Part shown: positions 34,020 through 42,358 of the stretch, piece by piece | Numbering within the stretch: position 1 is the first letter of the stretch | How the letters are laid out: every line of letters starts with the position of its first letter | NCBI GenBank assembly: GCA_018647765.1 | Contig: JABGSN010000002.1 | Span: forward strand, 49,071 to 113,070 | DNA from: Oceanospirillaceae bacterium | Lineage (GTDB): Bacteria > Pseudomonadota > Gammaproteobacteria > Pseudomonadales > Balneatricaceae | Length of the DNA: 64,000 nt | Reading direction: 5' to 3' | The notes under the pieces: model-generated | Told to the model about the DNA's origin: nothing | The model's input: only the letters and a program-made list of their open reading frames with translations | Databases searched by the model: none | Program-made: the position numbers and the translations under genes

Positions 34020-35360
34020 ATGGCCTTTCCTTCTTCTTCTCCCTACGTCATCGTAGGCGCAGGTATTCACGGTCTAAGTACTGCTTATCACCTTGCCCTT
34101 GAGCTTAAAGCTAGCGGCAAAGGCGATGGTCGCGACATTATCATTCTTGATAAGAACGGCATTGCTGCTGGCGCAACGGGTATTGCATGTGGCGTAGTTC
34201 GTAACAACTACTTCCAACCTGCGATGCGTGAGTTGATGGCTCATTCTGTAGAAGTTTGGGAATCAGACATGGAAGCATACTCATACCACCCAGTGGGTTA
34301 TATGCAGATCAGCCCAGAATCAATGCACGCGGACGTTGCAACGATCTTTGAACAGCAAAAAGCCATTGACTACCCTTCTACCTTCATTGAAGGCGAAGCT
34401 GACTGTACTAAGTACATGAAAGGCATTTTCCACGATTGGCAAGCACAAGGCATCACTTCGGTTCTTCACGAATCCAAAGGTGGCTACGCCAACAATACCA
34501 AAGCCATGTACGGCTTGGCGTCTAAAGTAGAAAACGAAAACATTCGCATCATCAGTGGCGTTACCGTTACTGGTTTTACTCGCAACGAAGGTTGTGTGAC
34601 CCACGTTGAAACAGACAAAGGCAACATCGCTTGTGATTACGTTGTAATCGGCGCTGGCCCATGGGCTAAAGGCTTCTGGGAAATGCTTGACCTACCAAAG
34701 ACAGTTAGCATCAAAGGTGCTGACGATGTGGTTCATACAGACATTCCAATGTGGATCTACTGGTCACTACAGGAAGGCACTTTGGGTGTGGATCCTAAGC
34801 TTCAAGTGGACAACGAAGGCAACATGCCGCCTGTTATTCACGTTGACTCTAATGCACCTCTTTACTCCTGTGAAGATGGCAGCTTAGTCACTGATGAAAT
34901 GTGGGGCATCTACTACAAGCCTGACTTCCACTTTGGTGGTGTTCAAGGTGGTGCTGCACCATTCCCAGTTAAGCGTAACCCAGATGAAGTGGCTGTTGAC
35001 CCATACGGTCCAGACTCTCCAGACTTTGTAGTTGGGCCAGAATTCGCTCACATGTGGGTCTCTGCCCTTGCTCATTGTCAGAAGCGCTTTGAAGGCACTA
35101 TGGTTAAGTACAAGGATGAGCCAAGCGGTGGTATCGGTTGTTTCACTCCCGACTCATTCCCAATTTTTGACGTATTCCACAACAACGCATACTTCATTGC
35201 TGACTCAAACCACGGCTACAAGATGTTGGGCGTAGGTAAATTAGTAGCTAACGAAATTGCCACAGGCCAAAGCAACCGCCTGCTTGAGCCGTTCCGTTTA
35301 GGCCGCTACGAAGAAGGCAAGCTACACCCTGTATCTAGCAGCCCGTTCCCTTGGTCTTAA
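34020..35360 (+). CDS. FAD-dependent amine/amino acid oxidoreductase (DAO family)
   Basis: 446-aa flavoprotein. VIVGAGIHGLSTAYHLA at residues 10-26 is the FAD dinucleotide-binding motif; ATGIACGVVRNNYFQ is the usual covalent/flavin loop region; ADSNHGYKMLGVGKLVANEIATG near residue 400 is the second FAD segment. Related to sarcosine oxidase beta and glycine-type oxidases. Codons look strongly biased towards common ones, suggesting high expression. Good GGAG before the ATG and a terminator after the stop. Substrate probably a secondary or tertiary amine, by analogy with the GlxA-type regulator beside it. Confidence 0.82.
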   Translation: MAFPSSSPYVIVGAGIHGLSTAYHLALELKASGKGDGRDIIILDKNGIAAGATGIACGVVRNNYFQPAMRELMAHSVEVWESDMEAYSYHPVGYMQISPESMHADVATIFEQQKAIDYPSTFIEGEADCTKYMKGIFHDWQAQGITSVLHESKGGYANNTKAMYGLASKVENENIRIISGVTVTGFTRNEGCVTHVETDKGNIACDYVVIGAGPWAKGFWEMLDLPKTVSIKGADDVVHTDIPMWIYWSLQEGTLGVDPKLQVDNEGNMPPVIHVDSNAPLYSCEDGSLVTDEMWGIYYKPDFHFGGVQGGAAPFPVKRNPDEVAVDPYGPDSPDFVVGPEFAHMWVSALAHCQKRFEGTMVKYKDEPSGGIGCFTPDSFPIFDVFHNNAYFIADSNHGYKMLGVGKLVANEIATGQSNRLLEPFRLGRYEEGKLHPVSSSPFPWS

Positions 35361-35404
35361 TCAAGGACATAAGTCTTACCTAGCAAGACTTAGCCATACT
35401 AAAG

Positions 35405-35428
35405 AGCCTCGCAATAGCGGGGCTTTTT
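35405..35428 (+). terminator. Rho-independent terminator after the FAD oxidoreductase
   Basis: AGCCTCGC/GCGGGGCT stem with one G-U pair and an AATA loop, followed by TTTTT. Ends the monocistronic oxidoreductase transcript. The remaining 150 nt to the next gene show only small hairpins such as GCCACGGTGGC. Confidence 0.78.
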
Positions 35429-35578
35429 GCGTTGAGGATGAACCGTAGACCCAAAACGCTCCATGAGGTCGCGCCGACGGGCCCTGCCACGGTGGCATGG
35501 ATGCCAATGAATGGCGAAGCTCTACTTAAAGAGGCACAATGGCACTTCAAAACTTGGGCAGGTTGTTAGAGATACCGC

Positions 35579-36451
35579 ATGAAGCAAATAGATTGGTTAG
35601 CAAAACCAGCCCTTGGGGCCACCCTAGTCGCCGCCATTTGGGGATTTAACATTGTCGGCATGAAAATCGCCCTCTCCGACATGGACCCACTACTGTTCAC
35701 GGCCGCGCGGTTTTTTCTACTAGCGCTAGTGTTATTGCCTTTTGTAAAAATCTCACACCAGCAAATTCGCCCTTTATTGCCCATTGCATTAGTCATGGGC
35801 TTGGGCCACTTTTACCTATTAGCCGTAGGCATCTCCATCGTGCCAGGGGTTATCGCCAGTGTGTGCTTCATACTCGGAGCCCCCTTCTCAGCACTGCTCA
35901 GCTATTTATTCCTTAACGAGCGTCTCTCGCAAGTACAAAGCGTGGCCATTGTTACCGCCACACTGGGGGCCATGTTACCCACCTTGCTCATAGGCCAAAG
36001 TGAGTTGCAATGGGGTATATTAATCGTGGTGCTCAGCACCTTTATGTGGGCCGTGGGCAATATTCAAATACGTAAACTTAACCAACTACCGCTCTTGTCT
36101 GTGCAATTCTGGATCGCCATCATTACCGCACCTTTGTGTTTTATTGCCTTTTTATTACAACCCGACGCCGCACCTATGCTGCCGCAATTCACCACTAAAA
36201 CCTTGCTATCGTTAACCTACGTTGTGTTTTGTTCGTCTATTTTGTCCTACAGCCTATGGTATGGACTCATACACCGGCACGGCATGAAGCGCTTAGCAGG
36301 CTTTGTATTGCTCCAACCGGTCTTCACACTCACCTTCGGTTTTCTATTATTAGGCGAGAGCTTAACCTTATGGCAACTCGTCGGAAGCTCTATCACCCTC
36401 ACCGGAATATACATTTATAACCAACAGAACCAAAGGTCGGCACAGCAGTAG
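35579..36451 (+). CDS. EamA/DMT-family transporter
   Basis: 290 aa, ten hydrophobic helices in two EamA repeats (AAIWGFNIVGMKIALSDMDPLLFTAARF; GILIVVLSTFMWAVGNIQIRKL), closest in layout to the O-acetylserine/cysteine exporter (EamA/YdeD-like) subgroup but not certain. No charged C-terminal domain. Sits between the FAD oxidoreductase and a GST-like gene, separate from both by terminator or gap. Confidence 0.82.
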   Translation: MKQIDWLAKPALGATLVAAIWGFNIVGMKIALSDMDPLLFTAARFFLLALVLLPFVKISHQQIRPLLPIALVMGLGHFYLLAVGISIVPGVIASVCFILGAPFSALLSYLFLNERLSQVQSVAIVTATLGAMLPTLLIGQSELQWGILIVVLSTFMWAVGNIQIRKLNQLPLLSVQFWIAIITAPLCFIAFLLQPDAAPMLPQFTTKTLLSLTYVVFCSSILSYSLWYGLIHRHGMKRLAGFVLLQPVFTLTFGFLLLGESLTLWQLVGSSITLTGIYIYNQQNQRSAQQ

Positions 36452-36510
36452 CCTGTGCACAAGCGGTTATCAAAAGGTTATAATTGACCCATAACGGCGG
36501 AGCAACCTAT

Positions 36511-37194
36511 ATGATCGATCTTTATTATTGGCCTACACCTAACGGCAAAAAAATCTCCATTATGCTTGAAGAACTCGGCGTGGATTACCAAGTTAAGTGG
36601 GTGGATATTGCTAAAGGGGATCAATTTGAATCTGAGTTTTTAGCCATTGCCCCCAACAACCGTATACCAGCCATAGTTGATCATGACCCAGAAGGTGGCG
36701 GTGCGGTGGTTAGCCTCTTTGAGTCGGGGGCTATACTGCTTTATCTAGCCCAAAAATATGGTCAATTTTACAGTGATGACCTGCGCCAACAACAGGACAT
36801 CAACCAATGGTTGTTTTGGCAAATGGGTGGCCTTGGGCCTATGGCAGGCCAAGCCCACCACTTTCGCCAATATGCACCAGAACAAGTGCCCTACGGCGTT
36901 AAGCGCTACACTGATGAATGTAACCGCCTCTATGGCGTATTAAACCAGCGGCTGGCAGACAGGGAGTTTGTTGCTGGGGATTATAGTATTGCAGACATGG
37001 CCAGTTGGCCCTGGGTTTTATTACACCAGCGGCAAGGCCAAGATATAACCCAGTTCCCACACCTTAAACGTTGGTTAGACACCATCCACGCTCGACCCGC
37101 AGTTGTTAAGGGCGAGGCATTGGGTGCAGAGCGCAGAATGAGCATTACCGATGAAGAGTCACGCAAGGTGTTGTTCAATCAAACGGCACGCTAA
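36511..37194 (+). CDS. yfcG: GSH-dependent disulfide-bond oxidoreductase (YfcG-like GST)
   Basis: 227 aa from the ATG at 36511, preferred over a TTG at 36484 because the family starts MIDLYYWPTPNGKKISIMLEE and a GGAG lies upstream. The Thr/Asn of TPNGKK, NNRIPAIVDHDP and LFESGAILLYLA are the glutathione-site segments of YfcG/Ure2-type GSTs; WLFWQMGGLGPMAGQAHHF matches E. coli YfcG closely. It reduces disulfides with glutathione rather than conjugating. Cytoplasmic dimer. Confidence 0.86.
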   Translation: MIDLYYWPTPNGKKISIMLEELGVDYQVKWVDIAKGDQFESEFLAIAPNNRIPAIVDHDPEGGGAVVSLFESGAILLYLAQKYGQFYSDDLRQQQDINQWLFWQMGGLGPMAGQAHHFRQYAPEQVPYGVKRYTDECNRLYGVLNQRLADREFVAGDYSIADMASWPWVLLHQRQGQDITQFPHLKRWLDTIHARPAVVKGEALGAERRMSITDEESRKVLFNQTAR

Positions 37195-37207
37195 CGGATT
37201 GTGCCCT

Positions 37208-37234
37208 GTCATCTCGAGCGCAGCCGAGAGATCT
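37208..37234 (+). repeat. REP-like palindromic repeat, copy 4
   Basis: GTCATCTCGAGCGCAGCCGA then GAGATCT: same frame as the other copies (GTCAT, stem, GCAG loop, stem, ATCT). Its last base coincides with the first base of the ogt stop codon (TTA at 37234-37236). Confidence 0.7.
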
Positions 37235-37713
37235 TAGCTTATCGCGCCTTCCAAACGCAGTAGGAACTGCTTAGTTTCAACCCCACCTCCAAACCCTGTT
37301 AGGCTACCATCTGCACCCACCACACGGTGGCAAGGAATAATCAATGGAATCGGGTTGCGACCATTGGCCGCACCTACAGCGCGCATGGCTTTAGGGCGAT
37401 CAATGGCCTGAGCAATGTCTTTGTAACTTCGCATCTGGCCAAACGGAATATCTTGCAACGCACCTAGCACCTGCATTTGAAATGCCGTACCTTGTGGTGC
37501 CAAGGCTAAATTAAACTGCTTAAGCTGGCCAGCAAAATAATCATCTATCTGGTGACGAGCCTGCTTAAATGCAGCTCGGTGCAAGTACCAATCATGGGCA
37601 GGCTGCATAGCCATTTTGCCCGTTGGAAAACTCAAATAATGCAATACCTCACCGTCACCAGCCAATAATAACTGACCTACTGGGGAGTCCATATAAGTGT
37701 ATTCTAGTTGCAC
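37234..37713 (-). CDS. ogt: Methylated-DNA--protein-cysteine methyltransferase
   Basis: 159 aa from a GTG at 37713, chosen because AAGGAGG lies 5-6 nt before it. An ATG at 37737 also exists and overlaps the upstream broken gene. IIPCHRVVGADGSLTGFGGG contains the acceptor Cys of PCHRV and FGQMRSYKDIAQAI the DNA-binding helix. It removes alkyl groups from O6-guanine irreversibly. It follows the remnant of an ada-alkA fusion, so it is the surviving enzyme of an alkylation-repair operon. Confidence 0.92.
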   Translation of the reverse strand: MQLEYTYMDSPVGQLLLAGDGEVLHYLSFPTGKMAMQPAHDWYLHRAAFKQARHQIDDYFAGQLKQFNLALAPQGTAFQMQVLGALQDIPFGQMRSYKDIAQAIDRPKAMRAVGAANGRNPIPLIIPCHRVVGADGSLTGFGGGVETKQFLLRLEGAIS

Positions 37714-37733
37714 GCGCGCCTCCTTTTTATTAG

Positions 37734-38254
37734 TCATTGGTCATTGGCCAATTGCCACAAATGTAGTGTGGCATAAGCTCGCCATGGGCGCCATGCCTCA
37801 AACCTAATACTCAACTGCTGAGCCGTTAGTCGTTCACTCGGCACTAACATTTTTTGCAATACCAAGTCTTGCATAGGCATGATATCCCGTTCATGCATGG
37901 CCCTTAATGCCACATAAGATGCCGTCCACGGGCCTATACCTTTAATATTTTGTAACTCATGCATTAGCTCTGCCGAACTCATAAGGTCAAAATTTATGAC
38001 TCCCGACGCATGGGCCTGATATAGATTCAAAATAGCTTGAGCGCGGGCTCTGGGCATCGCCAAATGCTCTAATTCAAGCTCAGCGGCGTGCTTTTTAGAA
38101 CTCGGAAACGCATAACTAACGGCAATTAGACCTTACATACATTGCGGCAATAGATGCCTGTGGTTTTAACGGCCACAAAAAATCGTCCATCAAAACGAGG
38201 GTCTCTGCTTTGCCTAGCCTGTTCACACAGTTGTAAGTCTAAAGAAGTTGCCAT
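37734..38254 (-). pseudogene. Ada-AlkA fusion gene with large internal deletion
   Basis: An ATG at 38254 opens a 42-codon frame reading DPRFDGRFFVAVKTTGIYCRN, the Ada N-terminal domain with its phosphotriester Cys, and stops at 38126. Overlapping in another frame, from about 38132 to 37734, lies the C-terminal part of an AlkA-type 3-methyladenine glycosylase: FPSSKKHAAELELEHL, MPRARAQAILNLY, and IKGIGPWTASYVALRAMHERDIMP (helix-hairpin-helix). Everything between the two, the rest of Ada, the AraC helix-turn-helix and the AlkA N-terminus, about 1 kb in intact homologs, is missing. The junction is near 38126-38140 and is out of frame. Confidence 0.82.
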
Positions 38255-38316
38255 AGCGTCAGTTTAACCCCTATTTAGCGTGGAGGTTAGCCAAAATCAG
38301 ACGTGATAATTATGCA

Positions 38317-38955
38317 TTAACCCAAAGCCAAGTCGGCTTCAATGTGCTGCAAATGAGCTAACATCAACTCCAGTGCGAGGGTTTGGTCTTGGCTTGTTAT
38401 GGCATCAACTAAACGCTGGTGTTCACTGGGTGGGCAGTTAGTAAAACTATGTTGACCATACATGCCGGTAATAAGGCTTGACTCTGTCACTAAGGTTTGC
38501 ATAAACCCCGTGAGTAGCTGGTTGTCTTGAAAACTAGCGACTAATAAATGAAACTCGCCCGACAAGCGAATCAGTTCATGCCGATCATTATTCACAAATG
38601 CCTGCTGTTCTAGGGCCATGTGGGTATTAAGCCGGGTGATGTCGGTTGCGCGCCTTTGTGCCACTACATTGTTAATAATAATGGATTCAATGGCCCTTCT
38701 GGTCTCGAACAATATCTTGGCTTGTTGCAGCGTGGGCTGGCGAATGCGTGCGCCTTTATTGGTTTGCAACTCAACAACGCCTCTATTGGCAAGGGTTAAC
38801 AGGGCCCGCCGAACGTACATACGGCTGGTTCCAAAACGCTCACATAACGATTTTTCGCTAAGCCGTGTGCCGGGACCAATACGTTGTTCCATAACGTCAT
38901 TAACCAAGGCCACAACAATGGCTTCATCAATGCTTGCTGCTTCCTTTACACCCAT
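38317..38955 (-). CDS. GntR-family regulator (FCD/FadR subfamily)
   Basis: 212 aa. Winged helix-turn-helix at residues 10-70 (LSEKSLCERFGTSRMYVRRALLTLANRGVVEL) and an all-helical FCD effector domain with His metal ligands (GEFHLLVASF, ...EHQRLVDAI). Placed downstream of the NCS2 permease gene with a terminator-like hairpin between, so it may have its own promoter. It is a natural candidate for regulating that permease and purine/pyrimidine catabolism. Confidence 0.84.
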   Translation of the reverse strand: MGVKEAASIDEAIVVALVNDVMEQRIGPGTRLSEKSLCERFGTSRMYVRRALLTLANRGVVELQTNKGARIRQPTLQQAKILFETRRAIESIIINNVVAQRRATDITRLNTHMALEQQAFVNNDRHELIRLSGEFHLLVASFQDNQLLTGFMQTLVTESSLITGMYGQHSFTNCPPSEHQRLVDAITSQDQTLALELMLAHLQHIEADLALG

Positions 38956-38986
38956 AGTATCCAGTTCCCTTTATTAAGAAACAAAG

Positions 38987-39010
38987 AAGGGCAACCTAAG
39001 CTGCCCCTTT
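38987..39010 (-). terminator. Terminator/attenuator between permease and GntR gene
   Basis: On the minus strand AAGGGGCAGC, TTAG, GTTGCCCTT forms an imperfect stem followed by CTTTGTTT, 18-41 nt after the permease stop. Confidence 0.5.
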
Positions 39011-39027
39011 TGTTGGTTCAATAATGA

Positions 39028-40416
39028 TTAATCTTCTTCAGACTGACCCATTATTGCACTGAGGATGATCACCGTAAGGCCACCCGTAGTAATAGCAGAA
39101 CTAAAGATGCTCTGAATAAGTTTACCCGACGTACCGCCAACGTTGTTACTAAGCGCAGAAACAATTTCTGGTACTAATAACACACCAAGACCCATGCCAA
39201 AAGACACAGCAAGAATCAACATATTACGACGATTCATGTTTACGGTAGAAAGGATCTTAATACCCGCAATAGCCACTGTACTAAACATAATGACGGTAGC
39301 ACCACCCAGTACAGAGTTAGGCATAGCCCGCAACAAAGAACCAATGTGCGGGAACAAGCCCATAACCACTAAGATAATACCAACCCACACGCCTACATGA
39401 CGGCTAGCAATACCCGTTAATTGGATTACACCGTTGTTTTGGCTAAAGGTTGTATTAGGGAATGTGTTAAACACTGCAGCAATGGCAGAATTTACACCAT
39501 CACCCAAGACACCGTTCTTAATGCGATTAATGTAGCCATCACCCTTTACTTCTTGCTTAGAGATCATGCAGTTAGCAGTGATATCACCAGAAGACTCAAT
39601 GGCAGTAATGACATAAATCAACGCCACTGGAATGAAGGCAATAAAGTCAAAATCAAAACCATACTTAAATGGCATAGGAATGCTGATTGCGCTTTCTACG
39701 GCAAATACGGCACCCGTGTTGACCTTACCCATCATCAAAGCCACAACAAAACCGATGGCTAAACCAATCACAATGGAGGACAAACGCAGCCACTGGTTGC
39801 TAGAGCGGTTAAGTATGATAATAGAAATCATCACCAAGAAGCCTAGGAACAAATTAGACATCGAACCCCAAAATTCAGGTTTGTTGTCCATCAACCACTT
39901 ACCACCGGCTAGGTCGATCATGCCCACTTTAACTAGGCTCACACCGATGATAGTAATGACCGTACCTGTGACTAGAGGCGTAATCACTTTACGTAACTGA
40001 GGTAACACTTGGCTTAAACCAATTTCGATGAAGGCACCTAAGAAACACACACCCATAATCATGGCTAATATTTCATCTGGGCCGCCGCCTTGAGCTTTGG
40101 CAATAAAACCTGCAGCCAGTACCGAACTTAAGAATGCAAAACTAGTGCCCTGCACACAAATCATACCGGCACCAATGTTCATTGGTTTTTTGGCCTGAAT
40201 AATCGTACCCACACCAGACACCATAAGCGCCATACTAATAAGGTAAGGAATTTCTGACCCGAGGCCCAAAACACCACCTATAATTAGCGTTGGGGTAATA
40301 ATACCCACAAAGCTGGCTAATACATGCTGTAATGCTGCGAAGAATTTTTCACCCATCGGTGGATTGTCATCTAATTCATAGATCAATTCTGAATCTTGAG
40401 ACTCTGTTGCGCTCAT
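39028..40416 (-). CDS. NCS2-family uracil/xanthine permease (XanP-like)
   Basis: 462-aa inner-membrane carrier, about 14 helices. GMICVQGTSFAFL, PLVTGTVITIIGVSL, IESSGDITANCMIS and FNTFPNTTFSQNNGVIQLTGIASRHVG are the NCS2 substrate and signature segments; the last is typical of the xanthine/urate branch. Proton symport of xanthine, urate or uracil is expected. Good Shine-Dalgarno (CTAGGAGTATTCTT before ATG). Two palindromes lie upstream and a GntR regulator gene lies downstream. Confidence 0.88.
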   Translation of the reverse strand: MSATESQDSELIYELDDNPPMGEKFFAALQHVLASFVGIITPTLIIGGVLGLGSEIPYLISMALMVSGVGTIIQAKKPMNIGAGMICVQGTSFAFLSSVLAAGFIAKAQGGGPDEILAMIMGVCFLGAFIEIGLSQVLPQLRKVITPLVTGTVITIIGVSLVKVGMIDLAGGKWLMDNKPEFWGSMSNLFLGFLVMISIIILNRSSNQWLRLSSIVIGLAIGFVVALMMGKVNTGAVFAVESAISIPMPFKYGFDFDFIAFIPVALIYVITAIESSGDITANCMISKQEVKGDGYINRIKNGVLGDGVNSAIAAVFNTFPNTTFSQNNGVIQLTGIASRHVGVWVGIILVVMGLFPHIGSLLRAMPNSVLGGATVIMFSTVAIAGIKILSTVNMNRRNMLILAVSFGMGLGVLLVPEIVSALSNNVGGTSGKLIQSIFSSAITTGGLTVIILSAIMGQSEED

Positions 40417-40539
40417 AAGAATACTCCTAGTTAATTATTATATTTATACAACAAGACAACCCAGTCTAACCCCCCCCGGATTGTTAACAATATATTGTCA
40501 CCTTTTTAGGCTAAAGTACAGCTAGGGTTCCCAAATGCC

Positions 40540-40557
40540 TGCATAGGGTCCTATGCA
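40540..40557. promoter_or_regulatory. Strong palindrome upstream of the NCS2 permease
   Basis: TGCATAGG-GT-CCTATGCA, 8-bp perfect arms with a 2-nt centre, 124 nt before the permease start. A second perfect 10-nt palindrome, TTGTTAACAA, is at 40481-40490. Either could be an operator for the nearby GntR regulator, or the first could be a hairpin after the upstream gene (stop at 40601). No T-run follows it. Confidence 0.45.
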
Positions 40558-40600
40558 AGGATCAAGGTTATAATGGAGTACAACAACTGACGGCTTTAGA

Positions 40601-41089
40601 TTACGAGAAGTCGTCTTCTAAGACAATATCACCTTCACAGATGCCTAACTCAACTGCTTCATCACGAGCTTTAGCATTAGCTGTTGCAATGATCGACTGA
40701 GATTTAGTCTGATACTTCAATACGATACCGAGCACAGGGCTTGTTAACTCTTCAATCAATGCTAACTCAGCCGCGTCAGTAGTGTAGTAAAAACCTAGGG
40801 AAGGAATCGCATCTACAACTGCCTGTGCTGAAGCATCCATATCGTATGAGTTAAGTGTGATACCTAAGGTAGCAGCGAGCTTAAATGCAGTAGAGCGGTT
40901 GTTAGGATCCATCAACACCTTGATTGCAAGCGCCTTATACTCAGCATTCTGTGCAGCATTGATCTCAGCCATCTCTAGGGTAGTGTCAGAATTGTCGAAA
41001 ATAAAGTCGTCACACGCCACCACCTTGTGAATGGTAGCGAAAGCGTTGAAAGACAAAGTGAGTGCGATTACAGGGATAAGCGTTTTCAA
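40601..41089 (-). CDS. Exported protein of unknown function
   Basis: 162 aa with a clear signal peptide (MKTLIPVIALTLSFNAFA, cleavage before TIHK). The mature protein has two Cys (near residues 26 and 157) that could form a disulfide, acidic composition, and no recognised domain. Shine-Dalgarno is weak. Flanked by non-coding stretches on both sides and so monocistronic. Not identified. Confidence 0.7.
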   Translation of the reverse strand: MKTLIPVIALTLSFNAFATIHKVVACDDFIFDNSDTTLEMAEINAAQNAEYKALAIKVLMDPNNRSTAFKLAATLGITLNSYDMDASAQAVVDAIPSLGFYYTTDAAELALIEELTSPVLGIVLKYQTKSQSIIATANAKARDEAVELGICEGDIVLEDDFS

Positions 41090-41436
41090 AGTAGTATTCC
41101 TTGTAGTTAAGTCGAGTCAACCCTATAAATAAGGCTGTGCATCTGCCTTAGTTAGACCTGATCAGACAATCGTTCATCAAAAACAATCATAAAATGGTTT
41201 AGCACAGAAGACCAGTTACGAGACCGCAGCGCCCGCCTTTTAAGGTGTGCTATCTGGGAAGTTATATTCCCCATTGGTGCGTCAATCATTTCGTTACCAG
41301 CCATGATTCAGCCAAGAGTTCCTGTATTTGAGAATTTTCCATCTGAAGGTTTGATTAAATAACCGGTATTAGAGGCTTGTTGACACACCCCCTAACAGTT
41401 TAAAATTAGCGCCATATAGTCTTAGGAGAGACCCCA
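41090..41436. other. Intergenic region upstream of dapA
   Basis: 347 nt without a recognisable gene. It contains the divergent promoters of the exported-protein gene and dapA; the latter is listed separately. No repeat family copy or riboswitch core (including a lysine riboswitch) was recognised. Confidence 0.45.
41380..41406 (+). promoter_or_regulatory. Candidate dapA promoter
   Basis: TTGACA (41380-41385) and TAAAAT (41401-41406). The 15-nt spacer is short, which lowers confidence. A start near 41413 would give a 24-nt leader carrying the GGAG of dapA. Confidence 0.4.
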
Positions 41437-42303
41437 ATGTTTAGTGGTTCATACGTCGCTTTAGTTACCCCTTTTTCAAACGGCAAATTAGACGAGGCGG
41501 CCCTGCGCCGCATCGTTAACTGGCAGCTTGAGAAAAGCACCCATGGACTTGTGCCTGTGGGAACCACAGGTGAATCTCCTACTTTGTCTGAAGCAGAACA
41601 CAAACGGGTTGTAGAAATCGTAGTAGAAGAAGCTAACGGCCGTGTGCCGGTGATTGCTGGCGCTGGCTCTAACAACCCTGTTGAAGCCTTGGCCTATGCA
41701 CGCCACGCTAAAGATTTAGGCGCGGATGCCATTTTGTGTGTGGCTGGCTATTACAACCGCCCCAACCAAGATGGTCTTTATGCTCACTTTGAGTATATTA
41801 CCCAAGGTGTAGACATCCCCATGGTGATTTACAACATCCCGCCACGAGCCATTGTGGATATTGAGCCAGAAACCATGGCAAAACTTGCCGCTTTACCTAA
41901 TGTGGTAGGCGTTAAAGACGCGACCGGTGACATTGCCCGTATTAGTTTGGAACGTATGGCCTTAGGCGATGACTTTGCCTATTTGTCGGGTGAAGACATG
42001 ACCGCCGTAGCCTATAACGTTTCCGGTGGCGACGGCTGTATTTCGGTCACCGCCAACGTCGCCCCGAGCCGTTGTTCAGCCATGCAAACAGCCTGCCTAA
42101 ACGGCGACTATAAAGAAGCCATGCGTATTCATGACGAGTTGGCGCCCTTACATGCAGTTATGTTCTCTGAGCCCAGCCCAGCAGGCGTTAAATACGCGGC
42201 GTCTTTATTGGGTTTGTGTAGTGAAGAGACCCGCTTGCCTGTAATGCCCTTGAGTGCAGCCAGTAAAGCCGCGATAAAAAAGCTAGAGCATTTGTTGGGA
42301 TAG
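41437..42303 (+). CDS. dapA: 4-hydroxy-tetrahydrodipicolinate synthase
   Basis: 288-aa DapA. Schiff-base Lys160 in VVGVKDATGD; Tyr132 and Arg137 in YNIPPRAIV; Thr43-Thr44 in VGTTGESPT and Tyr106 in AGYYNRP complete the catalytic set. It condenses pyruvate with aspartate semialdehyde in lysine and diaminopimelate synthesis. GGAGA precedes the ATG. In most gammaproteobacteria bamC follows dapA directly; here bamC is 13 kb away and dapA faces purC convergently, with two palindromic repeats between. The TAG stop overlaps the first repeat. Confidence 0.95.
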   Translation: MFSGSYVALVTPFSNGKLDEAALRRIVNWQLEKSTHGLVPVGTTGESPTLSEAEHKRVVEIVVEEANGRVPVIAGAGSNNPVEALAYARHAKDLGADAILCVAGYYNRPNQDGLYAHFEYITQGVDIPMVIYNIPPRAIVDIEPETMAKLAALPNVVGVKDATGDIARISLERMALGDDFAYLSGEDMTAVAYNVSGGDGCISVTANVAPSRCSAMQTACLNGDYKEAMRIHDELAPLHAVMFSEPSPAGVKYAASLLGLCSEETRLPVMPLSAASKAAIKKLEHLLG

Positions 42304-42358
42304 ATCCTGACCTGCGTCAGGATGACGCAGTGTCTCATTTCGGCGCAGGCCGGAATCT
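42302..42358. repeat. REP-like palindromic repeats, copies 5 and 6
   Basis: Copy 5 (42302-42326): AGATCCTGACC, loop, GTCAGGATGAC, identical in its core to copy 3. Copy 6 (42335-42358): TCATTTCGGC, loop, GCCGGAATCT, close to copy 2. They are in opposite orientations. Copy 5 begins within the dapA stop codon and copy 6 ends within the purC stop codon, filling the whole 53-nt gap. Confidence 0.8.

Noticed and set aside
35430..35520. Further member of the REP-like family after the FAD oxidoreductase
   Set aside because: There are small palindromes but they do not follow the GTCAT...ATCT outline of the other copies.
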